A DNA stretch of 64,000 nt. Source: Acidobacteriota bacterium. Its GTDB lineage: Bacteria; Acidobacteriota; Vicinamibacteria; Vicinamibacterales; UBA2999. The position numbers and the translations under genes are program-made. Below, piece after piece: positions 57,270 to 64,000 of this stretch; the stretch's first letter is position 1; each line of letters starts with the position of its first letter. The notes under the pieces were generated by a model, which saw nothing but the letters and a program-made list of their open reading frames with translations, made no database searches and had not been told where the DNA came from. Where the stretch lies: assembly GCA_030697165.1 (NCBI GenBank), contig JAUYQQ010000022.1, positions 248,001 to 312,000 of the forward strand, given 5' to 3'.

Positions 57270-60149
57270 TTACCAGTCGAACTTGACGCCGAACTTCGCG
57301 ATGCGCGGTCCGAGCACCGTCGTCGCCTTCTCGAACGAGGCGCCCGAGCGCCAGTTCTCGTTGACGGCCACGTTGGAGTTCATCACGTTGAACAGGTCGA
57401 AGAACACGCCGAGCCGCGCTTTCTGCGCGAACCGCAGCTGCTTCTCGACGCGGAAGTCGAGAATCGACACGGTGTCCTGGCGACGGGTGCCGATCGGCTC
57501 GGCCAGGATCAGCTGCGTGCCGTAGTTGAGCTCGCCGGTGCGGGTCGAGAAGTAGCGGCCGTAAGGCGCGCCGCTCTGCATCTTCAACACCGGCGTGATG
57601 CGGAGGCCCCAGCCGGCATCGAGCGTGCCCGAGAGCTTGGCGTTCCAGTCGGTGTACTCATTACGGGTCTTCTCGTTCGGGTTCGAGGGGTAGCTGCCGA
57701 ACAGCGAGAAGTTGGCGACCGCGGTGCCGAAGCGGTTGTTGAAGTACAGGTTGCCGTACTGCTCCGTCCACGTGTACGAGTACGACGCGTTCATCGACCA
57801 GCGGTTCGAGTAGCGCTTGTTGGCCGAGAACTCGAGGGTCTTGAAGGTGCCCTCGTAGCCGTCGATGTTGCGCGTGATGTTGTTCGACGGCAGCGTGGTG
57901 TTGTCCAGGTTGAACGCCGCCACCGTGGCATCGTCGCCATTGCCGTAGACCCCGTCCGGACCGGGGTCGACGACGGTGGTGGGGATGTTGAAGGCGCTTG
58001 GCGGCCGGTTGGCGTTGACCTGCTGCCAGCCGTCGTTGTCCTTCTTCCACACGAACCCGGCGCGGATGCCGAGGTCGGTGATGATGGCGCGCTCCAGGAA
58101 CAGCGACGCTTCATCGGTGTAGGAGTTCTTCAGGTTCGGGTCGATCGACGCGTTGGCCACGCCGCCGAAGCGGGTCTGCAGCACGCCTTCTTCACCGGCC
58201 TGGTAGACGCGGTCGTTGTTCAGGTCGTTCCACGTGTAGTCGGCGTACTGGCTGCCGGTGTTGGGGTTGACCGAGTCGGCCAGGTTGACGCCGGGGTTGA
58301 AGTAGAAGCGGCCCCAGTTGGCCTTCACCACGGTGCGGCCGTCACCCTGCAGGTCGTAGGTGGCGCCGACGCGCGGCACGATGTGGTTGAACGACACGAC
58401 CTGGTCCACCGCTGCGAACGTGAGCGGCGCGGGCACGAAGCGGCCCGCCGCCAGCGACTGCTCCGGCAGATAGACGTTGTAGCGGTCGAGCCGGGCGCCG
58501 ATGTTAAGGGTCAGGCGGTCAATCGTCCAGGTGTCGGTGACGAACAGGCTGGTGGTCGCCAGGGCGCTCCAGCTGTCGGAGTTGTTGGTCAGGCGCACGC
58601 CACCCGGGGTGGTCGCCGACAGCGGCCCCTGCAGGCTGCCGTTGACGAAGTGGATCACGTTGTCGGCGTAGTACGAGTTCCACAGCTGCTGGCCCTTCTC
58701 GTCCAGGTATTCGCCGCCGAACTTGAAGTTGTGCGAGCCGCCGGCGAAGTTGTCCTTGAAGTAGCTGAACGCGCCGGTGTACTGGTTGCGGCGACGGCGC
58801 AGTTCCCAATCACGGCCGCCACCGAGAATCTCGTTGGAGGTCAGCGATTCATACCGGGTCGCCTGCGTGTTGCTGTTGAGGCCGAAGTTGTAGCCGAACT
58901 GTCCGCCGCGCGCCTCGACGAAGATGTTCTGGCCAATCGTGCCGTTCCACTCGCCTTTGTAGACCCAGCTCGGCGAACCCTGGAAGACCGTCGAGTCGGC
59001 CGTGATGTGCACCGGCGCGCCCAGGCGGTTGCTGCTGTCGGTGCGGTTGGGCTGTTCTTTCGTGCCGTGCTGCAGGTAGCCGATCAGCTTGTTGGCCTGG
59101 TTCACCTGGTAGGTCGTCTTGCCGGTGTAGTTGTACAGCTTGGTGTTGAACGGCGTGCCGTCGAGGAAGCTGCCGGCCGGCGGCGCCGCCACCGAGTTCT
59201 GCTGGTTCAGGTACGAGAAGTGCCCCCACATGCGGTCCCGGATGATCGGACCGCCGACGCCCAGGTTCAGGTTCTTGTAGCTGGCCAGGCGATTGCCGCC
59301 CGGACGAATGACCGCGCCCGGCGCCGGGATGACCTGGTCGGCCGCCAGGTTCGAGCTCTGGAACGTGTCGTTCTCGTAGTCGTAGTAGAGGCTCACCGCC
59401 GGCGTGTTGCCGCCGCTTTTGCCGACAAACTGCGTCAGCACGCCCGAGTTCGGCATCTCGGCCGAGTTGCCGGCGGCGCCGATGAACACTTCCTCGAACG
59501 AACCGTAGTCGAGATAGAAGCCCGCGGCCGCAGTGCCTTCCGTGGTGTTGATGCCCTCGATCAGCGGCCGGTTCTGTCCCGAGTAGCCGTAGGCGAAGTA
59601 GGTGGTCTGCGTGCCGGCCGTCGAGCCGCCAACGTCCACGCGGTTGAGCGACACCGACGGGGTCGTCGCCAGCAGCGACCACATGTCGCGGGCGTTTGGA
59701 AGCGACGACAGCATCTGCTGGTCGTAGTTGGTCTGGACGCGCGTGGACGAGGTGTCGATGACCGGCGATTCACCGCTCACGGTCACGGTTTCCTGCAGCG
59801 TGGCCACGTTCATCGTCACGTTGACCTGGGCGTTGAACCCGAGCGTGATGCGAATGCCGTCGCGCACGTTGGCCTGGAACCCGGCCAGGTCGTAGGCCAG
59901 CCGATACTCGCCCGGCGGCACCGCCGGGAACCGGTAGAGCCCCGCCTCGTTCGTGACCGCCGTCAGCGATCCGATCTGCGCGGGGCTGGTCGCGGTGACG
60001 GTGACGCCCGGCAGCACGCCGCCCTGCGCATCTTTCACCTCGCCGCTGATGCTGCCCGTCGAGCTTGCACCACCGCCCTGCGCAAACGCCGACGATGCGA
60101 GTGCGAGAGTGGCGAGCAGAGCCCAAATGATATTGCTCCAACGCTTCAT
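57270..60149 (-). CDS. TonB-dependent receptor, Oar-like (paralogue)
   Basis: A 959-residue receptor. ATG 60149 is supported by GGAGGT 7 bases upstream and a signal peptide MKRWSNIIWALLATLALASS ending AFAQ. The CarboxypepD_reg-like domain (ISGEVKDAQGGVLPGVTVTA) spans about 30-110, the plug follows (LSSLPNARDMWSLLATTP, GYSGQNRPLIEGINT), then a large barrel ending LGPRIAKFGVKFDW. It is clearly paralogous to the receptor at 53925 but diverged, so probably takes up a different ligand. Tandem arrangement with 384 bases between suggests separate promoters. Confidence 0.92.
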   Translation of the reverse strand: MKRWSNIIWALLATLALASSAFAQGGGASSTGSISGEVKDAQGGVLPGVTVTATSPAQIGSLTAVTNEAGLYRFPAVPPGEYRLAYDLAGFQANVRDGIRITLGFNAQVNVTMNVATLQETVTVSGESPVIDTSSTRVQTNYDQQMLSSLPNARDMWSLLATTPSVSLNRVDVGGSTAGTQTTYFAYGYSGQNRPLIEGINTTEGTAAAGFYLDYGSFEEVFIGAAGNSAEMPNSGVLTQFVGKSGGNTPAVSLYYDYENDTFQSSNLAADQVIPAPGAVIRPGGNRLASYKNLNLGVGGPIIRDRMWGHFSYLNQQNSVAAPPAGSFLDGTPFNTKLYNYTGKTTYQVNQANKLIGYLQHGTKEQPNRTDSSNRLGAPVHITADSTVFQGSPSWVYKGEWNGTIGQNIFVEARGGQFGYNFGLNSNTQATRYESLTSNEILGGGRDWELRRRRNQYTGAFSYFKDNFAGGSHNFKFGGEYLDEKGQQLWNSYYADNVIHFVNGSLQGPLSATTPGGVRLTNNSDSWSALATTSLFVTDTWTIDRLTLNIGARLDRYNVYLPEQSLAAGRFVPAPLTFAAVDQVVSFNHIVPRVGATYDLQGDGRTVVKANWGRFYFNPGVNLADSVNPNTGSQYADYTWNDLNNDRVYQAGEEGVLQTRFGGVANASIDPNLKNSYTDEASLFLERAIITDLGIRAGFVWKKDNDGWQQVNANRPPSAFNIPTTVVDPGPDGVYGNGDDATVAAFNLDNTTLPSNNITRNIDGYEGTFKTLEFSANKRYSNRWSMNASYSYTWTEQYGNLYFNNRFGTAVANFSLFGSYPSNPNEKTRNEYTDWNAKLSGTLDAGWGLRITPVLKMQSGAPYGRYFSTRTGELNYGTQLILAEPIGTRRQDTVSILDFRVEKQLRFAQKARLGVFFDLFNVMNSNVAVNENWRSGASFEKATTVLGPRIAKFGVKFDW

Positions 60150-60492
60150 CTGTGAACCTCCACACTGAACCCGGCCCCGGCGTGTGGGCGCCGATCGGGG
60201 GACCCGCAAAACGCAGGTCCGCGCCAGGTAGAGCAAGGCCAGTGCCCAATCGGTGGCGACGGATTGTTGGAGATCGATTCAGGTTAATGGCAGGGAAGTG
60301 CGGCTCGTCCCACCCCACCCGCTATTCGTCACACGGCCCGGGATGATGTGCGAAATCGGACCAGTGGGAACTTCAAACGGGCGAAGCGAAATCCAACGCG
60401 CTGGACGAGAACGAAACAGGAGGTCAAGAGCTCAAGAGCAAATATTCTCCTGATCCCCTTGCCTCCTGTGAAGCTCGTGATCTCGCAGGCGT
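60150..60492. other. Intergenic region: receptor promoter side and rhomboid 3' hairpin
   Basis: 343 bases without a gene. At 60416-60469 an imperfect inverted repeat with outer arms ACAGGAGG/CCTCCTGT follows the rhomboid stop and probably terminates it; its units resemble the copB terminator at 24929. The remainder, leading to the receptor start at 60149, shows no confident promoter pair to my eye. Confidence 0.45.
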
Positions 60493-61332
60493 CTACTGGA
60501 AGTAGGGGAGCGCGGTGATCACCGACCAGATCACCGCGACGAACGTCACCAGCAAACAGACGACGGCGACGGCCAGGTGGTCAATGCGTTCGGGCTTCAG
60601 CGGATCGAGCACGAGCGAGGTGAGGTAGCCGCCAATGAAGCCGCCCAGGTGGGCGCTGTTGTCGATGCCCGGCATGATGAACCCCAGCACGCCCATGATC
60701 AGCGCGTACTGCAGGCCCGTGCGGCCGATGTGGCTGCTGCCGGTGCGCTTGCCGTAGTGGACGAGCGCGCCCAACAGGCCGAAGATCGCCGCCGACGCGC
60801 CGACGGTGACGTTGGCGCCGCCCAGAAACGGGATCTGGATCGGCGAGAAGAACAACGCCGTGCTCAGCCCGAAGCCGGTGATGCCCGACACCGTGTAGAT
60901 GATGATCATGCGCCCCGGCCCATACAGGTTCGCAATCTCGGGTGCGAGACTCCGGATCCACATCACGTTGAAGAAGATGTGCAGGATGCCGCCGTGCAGC
61001 CAGCCCGCCGTCAGCAGCGTCCACCAGCGGCCCATGGCCACCACCGGGAACGCGCCACTCGCGCCCAGCAGGATCAGCATCTGCGTGTTGGGGCCAAGCC
61101 CCATCTGCATGCCGTCGCGCGAGAGGATCAGCGACAGCACGTAGAGGATGATGGTGCCGGCCGTGACGATGGGGACAAAGCCGAGGTCGTTGCCGAGGCT
61201 GCGCAGTGCCGGGCCGTAGCCCCAGAGGCCGGGATTGCGCCGCCCGCAGTTGTAGCAGTCGCCGTCGTTGACGCCCACCAGCACGCCGCACGACGAGCAA
61301 ATGACGGACCCCTCGGTCTTCCGTTTGAACAT
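60493..61332 (-). CDS. Rhomboid-family intramembrane serine protease with N-terminal zinc ribbon
   Basis: A 279-residue membrane protease. The N-terminus is a zinc-ribbon-like CSSC...CYNC (about residues 13-29). Six or seven membrane segments follow. Rhomboid motifs are the oxyanion/HN pair in GWLHGGILHIFFNVMWI, the catalytic Ser in VGASAAIFGLLGA and the catalytic His in DNSAHLGGFIGGY. It cleaves membrane-anchored substrates. Start at 61332 follows after an inverted repeat region. It is transcribed towards the TonB receptor gene. Confidence 0.92.
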   Translation of the reverse strand: MFKRKTEGSVICSSCGVLVGVNDGDCYNCGRRNPGLWGYGPALRSLGNDLGFVPIVTAGTIILYVLSLILSRDGMQMGLGPNTQMLILLGASGAFPVVAMGRWWTLLTAGWLHGGILHIFFNVMWIRSLAPEIANLYGPGRMIIIYTVSGITGFGLSTALFFSPIQIPFLGGANVTVGASAAIFGLLGALVHYGKRTGSSHIGRTGLQYALIMGVLGFIMPGIDNSAHLGGFIGGYLTSLVLDPLKPERIDHLAVAVVCLLVTFVAVIWSVITALPYFQ

Positions 61333-61360
61333 CTGCTACGAAGTATAAAGAAAATGCAAA

Positions 61361-61455
61361 CACGAAGGACACGAAGTTCAAACCACGAAGGACACGACGC
61401 CGAACCTATTGGTTTCTTCGTGCCCTTCGTGCTTTCCTTCGTGTCCTTCGTGGTT
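61361..61455. repeat. CACGAAGGACACGAAG-type inverted repeat
   Basis: A perfect 17-bp inverted pair, 61381-61397 (AACCACGAAGGACACGA) and 61439-61455, with further partial units CACGAAGGACACGAAG (61361-61376) and TTCGTGCCCTTCGTG inside. This repeat type is widespread in intergenic DNA of several phyla. It lies in the 294-base divergent gap before the CNNM gene. Confidence 0.8.
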
Positions 61456-61626
61456 AGGCTTCTTTCAGTCCGTGCGTGCCGGCGGCGAAGCACGCCACGC
61501 CGACGCTGATCAGGCTCGCGCACGGCAGGACATCTCGCCGAGTGTAAACTGCCGCCAGATTTCGCCCTCGATCGCCAGGATCCCCAGCGGATCGGGCTGA
61601 TCATTCAGCGGCCGGACGGCGTAGAA

Positions 61627-62955
61627 TTGAGTATCGCTACCGAAATCATCGTCATCTTCTTCCTGATCCTCGCCAACGGCATCTTTGCCATGTCGGAGAT
61701 TTCCGTCGTGGCCGCCAAGAAGGTGCGCCTGCAGCAGCGCGCCGAGGATGGCGACGAACGCGCCAAGACGGCGCTGGCGCTGACCCACGACCCCAGCCAG
61801 TTCCTGGCGACCGTGCAGGTCGGCATCACCATGGTCGGCGTGCTGGCCGGCGCCTACGGCGGCGCCACCCTGGCCGAGAAGCTGGCCGTGCCGATCGCCG
61901 AGGTCGCGATCCTGGCCCCCTACGCCGAGGGCGTGGCGCTCGCGCTGGTGGTGGCCGTCATCACCTACCTGTCGCTGATCGTCGGCGAGCTGGTGCCCAA
62001 GCGCATTGGCCTGAACAACCCGGAGTTGATCGCCTCGTGGGTGGCCGGGCCGATGATCGCGTTGTCGCGCATCGGCGCACCTGCCGTGGCGTTGCTCACG
62101 GCCTCGACCAACCTGGTGCTGCGCGTGTTCGGGATCAAGGGCAACGCCGAGCCGAACCTCACCGAAGACGAGATCAAGGCGCTGATCAGCCAGGGGGCCG
62201 AGACCGGCGCGGTTGGCGCCACCGAAGAGAACATCGTGCAGCGGGTGTTCCAGCTGGGCGACCTGCGCGTGGCCGCGATCATGACCCCGCGGCCCGACAT
62301 CGAATGGATCGATGTCGATGCGACGGAAGAAGAGCTGCGCGAGTTTCTCGCCTCGCACGCGCACACCCAGTTCGTGGTCTGCCACGGCGGCCTCGACGAA
62401 GTGCTCGGCATTGTCCGCTCCGCCGACCTGCTGCCCATGGCGTTTCGCGGCGTGAACATCGACCTGCGCACGCTGACGCGGGAAGCGTTGTTTGTGCCCG
62501 ACTCGATGCCGGCAGTCCAGCTGCTCGACTCGTTCCGCGGCTCGCACAAGCACGTGGCGCTGGTCATGGACGAGTACGGCGCCGTCGAAGGCCTGGTCAC
62601 GGTCACCGACCTGCTGACCGCGATTGTCGGCGAACTGCCCGGCGATGCGGCCGAGGCGATTGGCGAGTTCGTCTCGCGCGGCGATGGCTCGTGGCTGGTC
62701 GATGGCTCGGCCTCGATGGAAACCGTGTCAACCCACTTCGGTCTCGAACCGCTGCCCGAGGAAGAAGCCGGCGCGTACCACACCATCGGCGGGTTCGTGA
62801 TGGCGCGGCTCGGCCGCGTGCCGAAGACGGCCGACCAGTTCGAGTGGGGCGGCATGAAGTTCGAGGTCATGGACATGGACGGCCGGCGCATCGACAAGGT
62901 GCTCGTCATCAGAACCAGCCGGGGCGACACCGCGGGCCGGGGAGGCACCACCTGA
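61627..62955 (+). CDS. CNNM/CorC (HlyC) family transporter
   Basis: A 442-residue protein. The DUF21/CNNM membrane domain (about 1-190; FFLILANGIFAMSEISVVAAKK) has three to four spans with the conserved SEI segment. Two CBS domains follow (IMTPRPDIEWID and HVALVMDEYGAVEGLVTVTDLL regions), and a CorC_HlyC C-terminal domain (EWGGMKFEVMDMDGRRIDKVLV). Family members handle magnesium or cobalt efflux. The start is TTG at 61627, giving the expected N-terminal membrane segment. The stop overlaps the next gene's apparent CTG start by two bases (CTGA). Confidence 0.9.
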   Translation: MSIATEIIVIFFLILANGIFAMSEISVVAAKKVRLQQRAEDGDERAKTALALTHDPSQFLATVQVGITMVGVLAGAYGGATLAEKLAVPIAEVAILAPYAEGVALALVVAVITYLSLIVGELVPKRIGLNNPELIASWVAGPMIALSRIGAPAVALLTASTNLVLRVFGIKGNAEPNLTEDEIKALISQGAETGAVGATEENIVQRVFQLGDLRVAAIMTPRPDIEWIDVDATEEELREFLASHAHTQFVVCHGGLDEVLGIVRSADLLPMAFRGVNIDLRTLTREALFVPDSMPAVQLLDSFRGSHKHVALVMDEYGAVEGLVTVTDLLTAIVGELPGDAAEAIGEFVSRGDGSWLVDGSASMETVSTHFGLEPLPEEEAGAYHTIGGFVMARLGRVPKTADQFEWGGMKFEVMDMDGRRIDKVLVIRTSRGDTAGRGGTT

Positions 62956-64000
62956 CGGGACGGCACTTCCTGACGGGACTGACCGCCGCGCTGCTCGTGG
63001 CGCCCACGGGGGCTCACGCGCTCCAGCAGCTCGGCGTGCTTCGCGTCACGGTCGCCGTGACTGCGGCCGACCAGCGGACGATGGCGGTGCCGCGGTACGC
63101 GTTGCTCATCAGCGACAACCCGGCCAGTGCGCCACCCCGCCGCATCCTGACCTCGGCCGATGGCGCCATCGAGATCCGGCTTGCCCCTGGCAGTTACACC
63201 GTAGAGTCGGATCGGGCGCTCGCGTTCGAGGGACAGGCGTACGTGTGGACGCAGATGGTGGATGTCGTCGCGGGCCGTGACACGGTGCTCGCGTTGAGCG
63301 GCGGCAACGCCGTGGTCGAGGCGGGAACGGCCGATGCGGTGCCGTTGGTCGAGCCTCCGGCGGCGTCGCCGGCGGCGGAGCGCAACCGGGCCGCGGCGGT
63401 CACCATCTGGACCCCGCTCACGCGCGCGACCGGGACGGTGATCGGCACGAACGGGTTGGTGCTCACCGATCACCAGGCCATCACCACCGGGGGTGGCGGC
63501 AAGCCCATCGTGGGGTGGCCTGTGACAGTGCAGCTCACGGCGACGTCGGCCATCAAGGTCGCGGCCACCGTGCTGGTGTCAGATGCCGCGCGCAACGTCG
63601 CCATTCTCTGGATCGATCCGGCGACGGCGGCATTGGTCGAGCCCGCGCCGCCCGGCTGTGGCGAGGTGTGCGATCTGGTCGCGATCGCGGAAACGAAGAT
63701 GCAGGGCATGGCACCGCCACCAGGCACGCGCCTGCTGGTGGAGCCGGCCGCCGGATTCACCGCCGCCGCCTTGAACGATGCCCTGCGCGGTCCCGCCGGC
63801 CGCCAGCCGCCGTACCAGATGCCGGCAACTGATTTCGACATTTCCCTGATCACGCCGCTGCAGCTGTACGCCGCGCAGAATTGGCGGGCGCCCATGGACT
63901 TCAAGAACTGGGCCGGCTATGTCTCGGCGATCCCGCCCGTGCTGCTGGTGCGGGTCACGCCGAAACTCGCGGAGGGTTTCTGGACGAAGGTCGCGCGTGG
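62952..64000 (+). CDS. Exported degenerate-protease-like protein (3' end beyond window, apparent CTG start)
   Basis: The reading frame has no ATG, GTG or TTG near its front; the only plausible start is CTG 62952, 6 bases after GGAGG and overlapping the upstream stop (CTGA). It gives a signal peptide MTGRHFLTGLTAALLVAPTGAHA (cited by its ends). Residues about 25-110 are beta-rich. A later part looks like an HtrA/trypsin fold with decayed residues: GLVLTDHQAI where the catalytic His segment should be, and ARNVAILWID in place of the catalytic Asp segment. The end is past base 64000. Function unknown, probably non-catalytic. Confidence 0.65.
   Translation, partial: MTGRHFLTGLTAALLVAPTGAHALQQLGVLRVTVAVTAADQRTMAVPRYALLISDNPASAPPRRILTSADGAIEIRLAPGSYTVESDRALAFEGQAYVWTQMVDVVAGRDTVLALSGGNAVVEAGTADAVPLVEPPAASPAAERNRAAAVTIWTPLTRATGTVIGTNGLVLTDHQAITTGGGGKPIVGWPVTVQLTATSAIKVAATVLVSDAARNVAILWIDPATAALVEPAPPGCGEVCDLVAIAETKMQGMAPPPGTRLLVEPAAGFTAAALNDALRGPAGRQPPYQMPATDFDISLITPLQLYAAQNWRAPMDFKNWAGYVSAIPPVLLVRVTPKLAEGFWTKVAR

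Noticed and set aside
57144-60155. Thousand-codon open frame on the plus strand opposite the TonB receptor gene
   Set aside because: High GC leaves long antisense frames open. The translation is Arg/Val/Gly-rich low-complexity text with no domain, while the minus strand encodes a clear receptor with signal peptide and ribosome-binding site.

Overview
The window is a high-GC bacterial chromosome segment with dense, mostly non-overlapping genes on both strands. Gene content points to Acidobacteriota, most likely Vicinamibacteria. The evidence is two very large Oar-like TonB receptors with an N-terminal carboxypeptidase-regulatory-like domain, many Tat- or Sec-exported redox enzymes, hybrid histidine kinases, a giant cyclic beta-1,2-glucan synthase and abundant short intergenic palindromes. 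This placement is inferred from gene families; no rRNA, tRNA or CRISPR array was seen.

Layout. 0-8.3 kb: end of a NarL-type response regulator, a Tat-exported ferritin-like protein, a flavin amine oxidase, a PmtA-like methyltransferase, a metalloprotease/propeller/barrel outer-membrane protein and a sorbosone-dehydrogenase-like lipoprotein. 8.3-11 kb: two-subunit molybdenum hydroxylase. 11-17.8 kb: two large hybrid histidine kinases and a single-domain receiver around an SDR and a DUF302 gene. 17.8-20.5 kb: an AAA_14/DUF4143 ATPase with three repeats at its promoter, and an AlkZ-like DNA glycosylase. 20.5-24.9 kb: a copper or metal region (membrane anchor protein, HupE/UreJ protein, secreted Cys/His protein, CopA, CopB). 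25-31 kb: NHL propeller, PBP1A, a cytochrome c/copper-monooxygenase-like protein, an Ig-like secreted protein and a GNAT. 31.0-31.9 kb: a lower-GC repeat block carrying a frameshifted gene. 32.3-40.5 kb: cyclic glucan synthase. 40.5-42 kb: a metallothionein mini-operon and a dehalogenase-like hydrolase cut by a stop codon. 42-48.3 kb: argG, a Phd/zeta toxin-antitoxin pair, peptidyl-prolyl isomerase, esterase and amidase. 48.4-53.2 kb: glgB, a LytS/LytTR two-component system and a small protein. 53.2-53.9 kb: repeats and a candidate non-coding transcript. 53.9-60.2 kb: two TonB receptors. 60.5-64 kb: rhomboid protease, CNNM/CorC transporter and a degenerate-protease-like exported protein.

The most distinctive signal is intergenic. 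Five hairpins with a TTTA (or TAAA) loop lie at or just after stop codons. Three loci share a 9-bp tandem repeat related to GGTGCCTAG. There is a GGGATCA x10 array at the glucan synthase stop codon, a block bounded by inverted repeats at 31 kb, and several long inverted repeats. Two genes (62952 on + and the glucan synthase on -) appear to need non-canonical CTG starts. All functional statements rest on motif recognition by eye; no database search was run.
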